A stretch of DNA of 5,264 bases from Chloroflexota bacterium (GTDB lineage Bacteria; Chloroflexota; Limnocylindria; Limnocylindrales; CSP1-4). The notes under the pieces were generated by a model. It was not told where the DNA came from, did not search any database, and worked only from the letters and a program-made list of their open reading frames with translations. Of this stretch, positions 1 to 5,264 are shown one piece after another. The stretch covers positions 1 through 5,264 of the forward strand of contig JAGDMV010000180.1 of assembly GCA_017860675.1 (NCBI GenBank), read 5' to 3'. How positions within the stretch are numbered: the stretch's first letter is position 1; each line of letters opens with the position of its first letter. Made by a program: the position numbers and the translations under genes.

Positions 1-1057
1 CCAGCAGCCAGGAGCCGAGGATGATCGACTTGAGCTCGGCGCCCTCGACGCCCGGCAGCTCGAACCCGAGGATCGAGGACGCGAGCACGCCGGTCTCGTC
101 GTAGGCCTGGGCGACGAGCAGGTCCGTCGGAGTCTTGCCGAGGGTGCGCAGCGCAGCGACGAGCGCGCGGCTCGGGATGTCCTCGGACAGCACGATGTCG
201 CCCGTCGCGCTGTCCTTCGTCAGAGCGATGCCGTTCACCTCGGACGGCAGGCGCCCCTCGAGGGCTGCCGCGACCGGGCTGGGCTCCGGCTCGACGCTCT
301 CCCCCGGGCTCGGCTCCAGCGACTCGGCCGGCTCCTCGCTGGTCCCGGGCGCCGTCGTCGGACGGGACGCGACGGACGGGGCAGGCCCACCCTGGGACTT
401 CGCCATGGCCGCGTCGACGGACACCGCCAGCTGGTCCAGCTCGGCCGGCGCGACCGTGCCGGAGACGGCCAGGTAGGCGACCAGCGACCCGCGCCGGAAG
501 TGGTAGGCGGTGCTGCCGGTGGACGAATCGGACATGACGTAGGCCCTGTCGCCGAGTCCGGGCAGGTCTTCGACGGTGGCGCCCGCGCCCTCCGCCGACG
601 ATCTCGACCGCTCTAGCGCGTCGCCGGCGCTGTCCCCGTAGCAGGTGACGCTTGCGTAGACGACGGCGCCGCCACCGGCCGTCTCGTCCACCACCGGCCC
701 GACCAGGGTCGTCGTCTGGCTGCCGACGTAGAAGTCGGTGGCGCCCAGCGTCCAGCTATCCGGGAGAGAGGTCTCCGCGGGCACGGCGTCCCAGGCATCA
801 GCCTGGCAGCCGCCCGACGGGCCCGGCCGCAGGACGTTCACCACGCCGAGGACGATGGCCACCGCAGCGATGGCCACCGCCACCAGGGCGATGCCGCTCG
901 CGCCGTCCAGGCGGCGTCGTGGCGCGCCGGGCAGGGGTGGCTTCGACAGCGAGCGCGGGGCGTCGGGAGGTGCGCCGGCCCGGGACGGCTCGGTCCCGGT
1001 GGACATGTCGGAGTCGGAGGATCCGTGTGGGGAGGACGGGTGCCGGGGGGCACTCAT
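1..1057 (-). CDS. Membrane-anchored extracellular protein of unknown function (3' end outside window)
   Basis: An uninterrupted minus-strand frame of 352 codons runs off the left edge, so the C-terminus is missing. Seen: a hydrophilic, Pro/Ser-rich cytoplasmic N-terminus (residues 1-50) ending in RRR, one hydrophobic segment of Ala/Val/Ile/Leu (about 54-76), then an exported region. That region has a first globular part (about 84-222, with Cys84 and Cys139 able to form a disulfide), a Pro/Glu/Ser/Thr-rich linker (about 223-262) and the start of a second globular part (267 onward). Topology is inferred as N-in, single pass, C-out. No peptidase, amidase or lectin motif is visible. ATG 1057 was chosen because GAGGTGA lies 10 bases upstream (1068-1074), a slightly long spacing; an in-frame ATG at 1135 would add 26 residues but has no clear ribosome binding site. 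It follows ftsX on the same strand and may be co-transcribed. The second extracellular part resembles, from memory only, domains common in secreted proteins of uncultured Chloroflexota. Confidence 0.8.
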   Translation of the reverse strand, partial: MSAPRHPSSPHGSSDSDMSTGTEPSRAGAPPDAPRSLSKPPLPGAPRRRLDGASGIALVAVAIAAVAIVLGVVNVLRPGPSGGCQADAWDAVPAETSLPDSWTLGATDFYVGSQTTTLVGPVVDETAGGGAVVYASVTCYGDSAGDALERSRSSAEGAGATVEDLPGLGDRAYVMSDSSTGSTAYHFRRGSLVAYLAVSGTVAPAELDQLAVSVDAAMAKSQGGPAPSVASRPTTAPGTSEEPAESLEPSPGESVEPEPSPVAAALEGRLPSEVNGIALTKDSATGDIVLSEDIPSRALVAALRTLGKTPTDLLVAQAYDETGVLASSILGFELPGVEGAELKSIILGSWLL

Positions 1058-1191
1058 GGGAGGATCGTCACCTCGCTTGCTGAAGAGATGCTGAAGACAG
1101 GCCGGGTCGATCACCGGGAGGTCCGGGGTGGGCATCCCGGCCGCAGTGCGGATCGGGGCGAAGGAGCGACGCGGTCCCGGTCGCGCCGCGC
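1058..1191 (-). other. Gap between ftsX and the secreted-protein gene
   Basis: This 134-base stretch holds a good Shine-Dalgarno match (GAGGTGA, 1068-1074), a pair of 9-base direct repeats, and a short CCGGG/CCCGG inverted repeat. There is no T-rich tail, so no intrinsic terminator can be supported, and no convincing -35/-10 pair was found. Read-through from ftsX is therefore plausible. The left half (1058-1135) is open in frame with the downstream gene and could be a 26-codon N-terminal extension from ATG 1135. Confidence 0.5.
1078..1097. repeat. Tandem 9-base direct repeat, 11-base period
   Basis: TGCTGAAGA occurs at 1078-1086 and again at 1089-1097 on the plus strand, with start points 11 bases apart, close to one helical turn. 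It lies directly before the ribosome binding site of the secreted-protein gene. A regulator-binding role is only a guess; chance is possible for a repeat this short. Confidence 0.4.
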
Positions 1192-2115
1192 TCAGCGTCC
1201 AAGGTAGCTCCGGACCGAGATCCACGCCCCGAGCGTCCCCAGGCCGACCCCGGTCCCGAGGACGAGCACGACGACGTCGCGCTGAAGGCTGCCCAGCTCG
1301 AGGGGCAGGACCCGGAAGAAGTCGTACATGAGATCCGACAAGGGCCCGGCCGCAAGCGCCAGCAGGGCGAGCGCGATGAGCGCCCCGGCAAGGCCGACGA
1401 AAGCGCCCTCGAAGATGAACGGCCAGCGGATGAACGCGTCGGAGGCGCCGACGAGGCGCATGATCTCGATCTCGTTGGCCCGGGCCACCACGGCCAGGCG
1501 GATCGTGTTGACCACGATGAAGAGCACGGTGAAACCGACCAGCAGGAGCAGGACCGCCCCACCCGTGCGAAGCACGCCCGTCACCGAGGTCAGCATCTCG
1601 ACGAGGCGCTTGACCTCCACCACCTGCTCGACGATCTCGTCGGCGCCCCGCAGGGTCTCCACCGCCGACTCGTAGCGGCGCGGGTCGACCAGCTTCACCT
1701 CCAGGCTGGCCGGCAGCGGGTTGCGATCCAGGAAGCCGGTGATGTCGGCCTGGCCCCGCTCGGCCAGCCGCGCCCGGAAGCGGGCGAGCGCCTCCTCCTT
1801 GGACACGAAGTACACGGAGCGGACCGATGGGTCGGCCACGAGGCGGGCCATCAGCTCGGCGGCGGGCACGGTGATCGCGTCCTCGGCGCCCGGCGCGTCC
1901 CGCAGGTCGGCCACCACCTCGACCTTCTCCTCGACGTAGCTCAGCCCGGCCCCGAGCCCCGCCTGAACCAGCCAGAAGCCGGCCAGCAGGACGAGCATCA
2001 GGACCATCGTCGCCGTGGCGGCGAGGCTCATCAGGGCGTTGCGCCAGAAGCCGCGCCAGGCTCGTCCGAGCGAGAAGGCGAGGAAGCGGGGGAATCCCAG
2101 CAGGGCGGCCAGCAC
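1192..2115 (-). CDS. ftsX: Cell division ABC transporter permease FtsX
   Basis: FtsX is the membrane half of the FtsEX complex, which couples ATP hydrolysis in the cytoplasm to activation of peptidoglycan hydrolases outside the cell at the division site. The 307-residue product has the family layout: a short cytoplasmic N-terminus with aromatic and Arg residues, TM1 (about 28-50), a large extracellular loop (about 51-180), TM2 (about 185-209), TM3 (about 236-257) and TM4 (about 280-301), ending almost immediately after TM4. The conserved cytoplasmic stretch after TM2, with ANEIEIMRLVGAS near 213-225, is the FtsX/MacB-type signature. Length matches the usual 290-310. The start is GTG (2113-2115), one base after the ftsE stop, with GAGG at 2122-2125 inside the end of ftsE as ribosome binding site, so translation is probably coupled. 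The stop is TGA. Confidence 0.96.
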   Translation of the reverse strand: MLAALLGFPRFLAFSLGRAWRGFWRNALMSLAATATMVLMLVLLAGFWLVQAGLGAGLSYVEEKVEVVADLRDAPGAEDAITVPAAELMARLVADPSVRSVYFVSKEEALARFRARLAERGQADITGFLDRNPLPASLEVKLVDPRRYESAVETLRGADEIVEQVVEVKRLVEMLTSVTGVLRTGGAVLLLLVGFTVLFIVVNTIRLAVVARANEIEIMRLVGASDAFIRWPFIFEGAFVGLAGALIALALLALAAGPLSDLMYDFFRVLPLELGSLQRDVVVLVLGTGVGLGTLGAWISVRSYLGR

Positions 2116-2116
2116 C

Positions 2117-2869
2117 TCAGTCCTCGCGGTGGTAGCCGCCGACCTCGTCGCGCACGATGCGGCCCTCCTCGAGGGCCACGACCCGGCGGCGGAGGGCGGT
2201 GACGACGTCGGCGTTGTGGGTCGCCATCAGCACGGTGACGCCCAGCTCGTTGATGCGCAGCAGGAGCTGGATGATCTCCCAGCTGATCAGGGGGTCCAGG
2301 TTGCCGGTCGGCTCGTCGGCCATGATCAGGCGGGGCTCGTGAACGAGAGCCCGGGCGATGGCCGTCCGCTGCTGCTCGCCGCCCGAGAGGGTGGACGGCA
2401 GCTGGCGCGCCTGGGCGTTGAGACCCACCACCGACAGCGCCCGCTCGACCGCCGGCCCGATGAGCCGGCGCGGCGTGCCGGTGACCTCGAGGGCGAAGGC
2501 CACGTTCTCGCGAACCGTACGGTTGGGAAGGAGCTTGAAGTCCTGGAACACGACCCCGATCCGGCGACGGAGGCGCGGCACGCCGCGGCCGGAGACGCGG
2601 GCGACGTCTTGGCCGTCGATCAGCACCTGGCCGCTGGTGGGCAGCTCGTCGCGGATCAGGAGGCGGAGCAGGGTGGACTTGCCGGCCCCGGACGGACCGA
2701 CCAGGAACACGAACTCGCCCTCGCCCAGGGCGAGATCGACGTCGCGCAGGGCGGCCTTCCCGTTCGGATAGACCTTGCTGACCCCGGCCAGCTCGATGAC
2801 CGGGCGTGGGCCGGCGGCGGGCGGGGCGAGCTCGGGGCGCGGGCCGCGCCGGGCGAGGAGGTTGGTCAC
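2117..2869 (-). CDS. ftsE: Cell division ATP-binding protein FtsE
   Basis: FtsE is the ATPase of the FtsEX complex; it dimerises under FtsX at the divisome and its ATP cycle controls cell-wall hydrolase activity. All ABC ATPase motifs are present in the 250-residue product: Walker A GPSGAGKS (58-65), Q-loop FQDFKLL with Gln109, signature LSGGEQQR (161-168), Walker B LIMADE with catalytic Glu186, D-loop NLD, and the switch His218 in ATHN. The segment SKVYPNG near 31-37 is typical of FtsE. The protein has about 23 extra, Pro/Arg-rich residues before the usual FtsE start. GTG at 2867-2869 is the only start codon available ahead of the conserved domain, since no in-frame ATG, GTG or TTG lies in the extension. 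No clear Shine-Dalgarno precedes it; a TAGCCT box at 2879-2884 leaves room for a nearly leaderless mRNA. One base separates it from ftsX. Confidence 0.96.
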   Translation of the reverse strand: MTNLLARRGPRPELAPPAAGPRPVIELAGVSKVYPNGKAALRDVDLALGEGEFVFLVGPSGAGKSTLLRLLIRDELPTSGQVLIDGQDVARVSGRGVPRLRRRIGVVFQDFKLLPNRTVRENVAFALEVTGTPRRLIGPAVERALSVVGLNAQARQLPSTLSGGEQQRTAIARALVHEPRLIMADEPTGNLDPLISWEIIQLLLRINELGVTVLMATHNADVVTALRRRVVALEEGRIVRDEVGGYHRED

Positions 2870-2878
2870 GTCCCGGCG

Positions 2879-2884
2879 AGGCTA
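2879..2884 (-). promoter_or_regulatory. Possible -10 box for a near-leaderless ftsE transcript
   Basis: TAGCCT fits the TANNNT pattern and ends 9 bases before the GTG of ftsE, so transcription could begin 1-3 bases before the start codon. This would explain the absence of a clear ribosome binding site. No good -35 box is present at the right distance, so the call is weak; ftsE may simply be read from upstream. Confidence 0.22.
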
Positions 2885-2953
2885 CCACCGGAGCGCCGCG
2901 AGCGTGGCTGCAGGTCCCAGCCTCGTGCCCGACCCCAGCCGGGCGGGCCCGCG

Positions 2954-3907
2954 TCAGAGGATCGCCAGCGACAGCGGAACGTAGCGATCGAAGCGGGCGA
3001 AGTCGCGATCCCAGCAGAAGAGGGCGGGGAAGTCCTCCAGCCTGAAGCCGGACCGCAGGAGGGCGGCGGCAGCCTGGCCGAAGCTCCCCGGGATCCAGGC
3101 CAGGTAGGCGCCGGGAGGGTCGATCATCCGCGTGAGCTGCCCCAGCGCAGGCGCCGCCAGCTCCGGGTCATCGAGGGCCATCGGCCCCAGCCGCCCGCTA
3201 TCGGCCACGTAGCCGTAGCCGAGCGCTCGTCCCCCGCGGGCCCGAAAAAGGAACCCGTGCCGGCCGGTCCGCCGCAGGAGCGCGTGCTCGAGCGGCCGCT
3301 CGTAGCCGAGCACGGCCCGGTCGAGGGCGTCGAGCGTAACCGCCAGGCCGCCGTCGTCCCGGCCGTCGCCACCGTTCACCTCGACATCCTCGAAGGGGAC
3401 GGCGATGACGCCGGCCGGCAGCTCGGGCAGGGGCGCCTGGTCGGGCCGCCCCACGAGCTGCAGCACCGGCAGCCGGGGCATGATGCCGATCCGGGCGTAT
3501 AGCGCGTTGGCGATCGGCTGGGCCGAGTCGGTGCAGGTCGCCCGGACAAGGCCCTCACCGGGCGCGGGCAGCACGCGCTCGAGCAGGGCCGAGCCCAGGC
3601 CGGCAGCCTGCTCGCCGGGCCGGACGAAGAGCATGGCCAGGTACCAGACCGGGCCTCTCACCGTCGCCGAGACGAAGCCCACGATCCGCTCGCCGCCGTC
3701 CGTCGCCGGGCGCACGGCGACCCAGAACCGCCCCGGGTCGGTGGCCAGCGCGTGAGCGACGAGCAGCCGCAGCTGCCCGTAGGAGCGGGGCGTCGGCGGC
3801 CGGCCCACCCGGAGGCCGTAGTCGTCCACGGCGCCATGCCAGGTGTCCAGGCAGGCGGGGAGATCATCGTCGCGGGCAGGCCGCAGCGTCGCCGCATGCC
3901 CCCCCAT
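2954..3907 (-). CDS. GNAT-family acetyltransferase with a second, C-terminal GNAT-like domain
   Basis: GNAT enzymes transfer an acetyl group from acetyl-CoA to an amine of a small molecule, peptide or protein; the substrate here cannot be told. The N-terminal domain (about 5-150) shows the standard start ATLRPARDDDLPA, the central strand WYLAMLFVRP (88-97) and the acetyl-CoA-binding loop EQAAGLGSALL (99-109), a variant of Q/R-x-x-G-x-G/A. The C-terminal half (about 165-317) ends with IPGSFGQAAAALLRSGF (272-288), a weak GNAT-like repeat of the sort seen in tandem GNAT proteins, where one copy usually lacks catalytic function. The ATG at 3905-3907 is preceded by GAAGG five or so bases upstream, inside the end of prfB; the two genes overlap by 44 bases in different frames, suggesting translational coupling. 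It interrupts the usual prfB-ftsE order. The stop is TGA, followed by 84 bases before ftsE. Confidence 0.88.
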   Translation of the reverse strand: MGGHAATLRPARDDDLPACLDTWHGAVDDYGLRVGRPPTPRSYGQLRLLVAHALATDPGRFWVAVRPATDGGERIVGFVSATVRGPVWYLAMLFVRPGEQAAGLGSALLERVLPAPGEGLVRATCTDSAQPIANALYARIGIMPRLPVLQLVGRPDQAPLPELPAGVIAVPFEDVEVNGGDGRDDGGLAVTLDALDRAVLGYERPLEHALLRRTGRHGFLFRARGGRALGYGYVADSGRLGPMALDDPELAAPALGQLTRMIDPPGAYLAWIPGSFGQAAAALLRSGFRLEDFPALFCWDRDFARFDRYVPLSLAIL

Positions 3908-4860
3908 GACCTTCGGCCGGTTGGCGGCCGGCCCCCTCGCCCTTCAGCCGGCGCAGCTCCGCCTCCTGCTCCTCGAGGCGCAGCTCCAGCAGGCGGGCAC
4001 GGAGGACCTTCTCGGCCACCTCGCGGTTCTGGGTCTGGGAGCGCTCGTTCTGGCAGGTCACCACGATGCCGGTCGGCAGGTGCGTGAGGCGGACCGCCGA
4101 GTTCGTCTTCTGCACGTGCTGCCCGCCTGCCCCCGACGAGCGGAAGTTGTCGACCCGGATCTGGTCCCAGTCGAGCTCGATCTCGGTCTCGTCCTCGACC
4201 TCGGGCAGGACCTCGACCAGGGCGAACGTCGTGTGGCGCCGCTTCTGGGCGTCGTACGGGCTGATCCGCACCAGCCGGTGGACCCCTCGCTCGGGACGCA
4301 GCCAGCCGTAGGCGCGGCGACCGTCGACCGCGATGGTGGCGCTCTTGATGCCAGCCTGGTCGCCCTCGGTGCGGTCGACCACCTCGGCCCCGAAGCGGTG
4401 GCGCTCGCACCAGCGGAGGTACATGCGCAGGAGCATCTCGGCCCAGTCGGTTGCCTCGGTGCCGCCGGCCCCGGCGCTGATCGAGATCAGCGCGCCGCGG
4501 TCGTCATAGTCGCCGGAGAAGAAGAGCGCGGTCTGCTCGCGGGCGAAGCGCGCCGCCAGCTCGTCCGCGTCGCCGCCGATCTCGGTCACCATCTCGGCGT
4601 CATCAACCTCCGTGGCCAGCTCGAGCAGTTCGAGCAGGCCGGCGGCGGTGGACTCCATCTCGCGCCAGACGCCGATCTCCGCCCGCAGGCCGTCGGCCTG
4701 GCGCAGGACCCGCTGGGCCGCCCGCTGGTCGTCCCAGAAGCCGGGCGCCGCGGCAAGCGCCTCGAGCTCGGTGACGCGCGCTTCCTTGGTGGGAAGGTCA
4801 AAGACGCCCCGAGGTCGCCCGGATCCGCTCCAGGAGGTCGCGCAGTCCGGCCCGGTCCAT
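3864..4860 (-). CDS. prfB: Peptide chain release factor 2, programmed +1 frameshift, C-terminus missing
   Basis: RF2 recognises UAA and UGA in the ribosomal A site and triggers peptide release. Translation starts at ATG 4858-4860, runs 20 codons to CTT, then meets in-frame TGA (4798-4800); skipping T4800 continues at GAC (4797-4799) to TGA 3864-3866, giving 331 residues. Seen: N-terminal helical domain with DLPTKEARVTELE and FWDD, as in RF2; GGTEATDW in domain 2; recognition tripeptide SPY (200-202) where RF2 normally has SPF; and the catalytic SGAGGQHVQKTNSAVR region with GGQ at 245-247. The protein follows RF2 well up to ELRRLKGE (about 302-309), then ends in an unrelated Gly/Ala/Arg-rich tail of some 22 residues. 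The final conserved block (WGxQIRSYV, KDHRT, VLDG) is absent in all three frames, so it is about 35-40 residues shorter than usual. It overlaps the upstream Cys-rich gene by one base and the downstream GNAT gene by 44. Confidence 0.93.
4797..4812 (-). promoter_or_regulatory. prfB programmed +1 frameshift site
   Basis: On the minus strand the sequence reads TCG GGG CGT CTT TGA C. This copies the known RF2 arrangement: a Shine-Dalgarno-like G run (GGGG, 4807-4810), three bases, the slippery CTT codon and TGA followed by C, a weak termination context. When RF2 is scarce the ribosome pauses at TGA, slips from CTT to TTT and continues into the long frame. The frame on the far side (LDLPTKEARV) joins in register with the family, which confirms the site. 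RF2 thus regulates its own synthesis. Confidence 0.95.
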
Positions 4861-5084
4861 CAGATCCGGCCGCGGATGTCCTGGAGGAGGATCGGCCGGA
4901 GCTCGATCAGGCGCAGCGCGCTCTTGCTCCGGGCGACGACGGGGTTGACGCAGGGGCAGTACGAGTTGTGGGCACAGACGCCGCAGTTGCCGTCACAGTC
5001 GAGGGCGGCCGCGTAGCCGCAGGAACGGCAGTCGCGCTCGCAGGCAATCAGGTCGACGAAGGCGGCATCGTGTACCTGCTTCAC
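4860..5084 (-). CDS. Small cysteine-rich protein of unknown function, upstream of prfB
   Basis: A 74-residue protein with eight cysteines between residues 15 and 45, spaced C-x3-C-x2-C-x7-C-x3-C-x2-C-x5-C-x-C. The pattern contains two CxxxCxxC units (15-22 and 30-37) followed by CPC (43-45), which suggests metal binding: either Fe-S clusters or structural zinc. No family is recognised. There is no signal peptide or membrane segment, so it is probably cytoplasmic. After the Cys block comes a basic and hydrophobic tail (about 50-74, with RSKSALRLIELRPILL). The GTG at 5082-5084 is preferred because GAGAGG (5090-5095) lies five bases upstream; GTG 5085-5087 is the neighbouring alternative. The frame stays open to 5252, but that extension would translate through the promoter and is rejected. 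Its TGA stop shares a base with the prfB ATG, so the two are probably translationally coupled. Confidence 0.75.
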   Translation of the reverse strand: MKQVHDAAFVDLIACERDCRSCGYAAALDCDGNCGVCAHNSYCPCVNPVVARSKSALRLIELRPILLQDIRGRI

Positions 5085-5100
5085 CACTCCCTCTCTTGCT

Positions 5101-5118
5101 GGCGCACCCGTGCGCGCC
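5101..5118 (-). promoter_or_regulatory. Leader hairpin next to the ribosome binding site of the Cys-rich gene
   Basis: GGCGCGC, loop ACGG, GTGCGCC forms a seven-pair stem with one G-U pair in the predicted mRNA leader. It ends about five bases before the GAGAGGGAG ribosome binding site. No T-run follows, so it is not an intrinsic terminator; it could modulate translation initiation. In GC-rich DNA such stems can occur by chance. Confidence 0.35.
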
Positions 5119-5176
5119 GACGCCCGCCGGAGCAGCTGGGAACGGTCCGGGTGTCGACTGCAGTGGTATCGGGGCG

Positions 5177-5205
5177 AGTATAGGGGCGCCCCGGCCGCCG
5201 GCCAA
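5177..5205 (-). promoter_or_regulatory. Sigma70-type promoter for the Cys-rich gene and prfB
   Basis: TATACT (5177-5182) matches five of six bases of the -10 consensus and TTGGCC (5200-5205) matches four of six of the -35 consensus, with a 17-base spacer. Transcription would start near 5170, giving a leader of about 85 bases. The A/T-containing -10 stands out in an otherwise extremely GC-rich stretch, and it sits ahead of the first gene of the cluster. Confidence 0.6.
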
Positions 5206-5264
5206 GGGGTCAGATTCGGCGGCATGAGCGGGGCCGTGGTGACGGGGCGCACCGCGAGGTGGTC

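Noticed and set aside
135..1094. Several plus-strand frames over the left region
   Set aside because: They overlap the minus-strand secreted-protein gene, which has a membrane segment, sensible domain layout and a ribosome binding site; the plus frames are Arg/Ser/Pro-rich without features.
2870..2953. Possible terminator or displaced prfB 3' end between the GNAT gene and ftsE
   Set aside because: GC-rich inverted repeats (GCCCG/CGGGC and GCGGGCCCGC) are present but no T-run follows, and none of the three minus frames resembles the RF2 C-terminus.
2015..3502. Long plus-strand frame of 495 codons
   Set aside because: It lies antisense to ftsX/ftsE and the GNAT gene. Its composition (many Asp, Gly, Arg, Gln, His) is that of a mirror frame in GC-rich DNA, and it has no recognisable domain, whereas the minus strand encodes clear families.
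4798..4860. prfB as a pseudogene because of the early TGA
   Set aside because: The TGA is the programmed frameshift stop with the full CTT-TGA-C context, and the frames join exactly as in other RF2 genes.
3843..5183. Long plus-strand frame of 446 codons
   Set aside because: It is antisense to prfB and the Cys-rich gene and shows only GC-rich mirror-frame composition.
5085..5252. 56-codon N-terminal extension of the Cys-rich protein (ATG at 5252)
   Set aside because: It would be translated from DNA upstream of and through the promoter; the residues look random and a better ribosome binding site precedes GTG 5084.
5224..5264. Possible divergent plus-strand gene beginning ATG AGC GGG GCC
   Set aside because: Only 13 codons are visible, with no well-spaced Shine-Dalgarno and no good plus-strand promoter, so it cannot be supported.

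Overview
The window is very GC-rich with strong G/C preference at third codon positions, and every convincing gene lies on the minus strand. Read in transcription order (right to left) it holds: a promoter (about 5177-5205), a 74-residue cysteine-rich protein of unknown function, prfB (peptide chain release factor 2, with its programmed +1 frameshift), a two-domain GNAT acetyltransferase, ftsE, ftsX, and a membrane-anchored extracellular protein of unknown function that runs off the left edge. The conserved prfB-ftsE-ftsX cluster, the retained prfB frameshift (absent from many high-GC Actinobacteria) and the style of the left-end secreted protein suggest an uncultured, free-living high-GC bacterium, perhaps Chloroflexota of the Limnocylindria/Ellin6529 type. 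That placement is tentative and rests on no database search.

Right part (3864-5205): a good sigma70-type promoter precedes a short leader with a hairpin next to the ribosome binding site. The Cys-rich gene and prfB share one base (TGATG), so they are probably translationally coupled. prfB needs a +1 shift at CTT-TGA-C after codon 20; joined this way it encodes 331 residues. The GGQ catalytic motif is intact and the stop-codon recognition tripeptide is SPY rather than SPF. The conserved last ~50 residues of RF2 are missing: the reading frame runs straight into the start of the acetyltransferase gene, with a 44-base overlap.

Middle part (1192-3907): the acetyltransferase sits where prfB is normally followed directly by ftsE. 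After an 84-base gap come ftsE and ftsX, one base apart, encoding the ABC-type complex that governs peptidoglycan hydrolysis at division.

Left part (1-1191): a 134-base gap, then an open frame to the window edge encoding a single-pass membrane protein with two extracellular regions joined by a Pro/Glu/Ser linker. It occupies the place where an FtsX-activated cell-wall hydrolase or a protease is often found, but no such domain is visible.

All five genes that end inside the window stop at TGA, the codon RF2 reads. That makes the truncated RF2 the most important point to verify: sequencing or assembly error, a second RF2 elsewhere, or a genuinely shortened factor.
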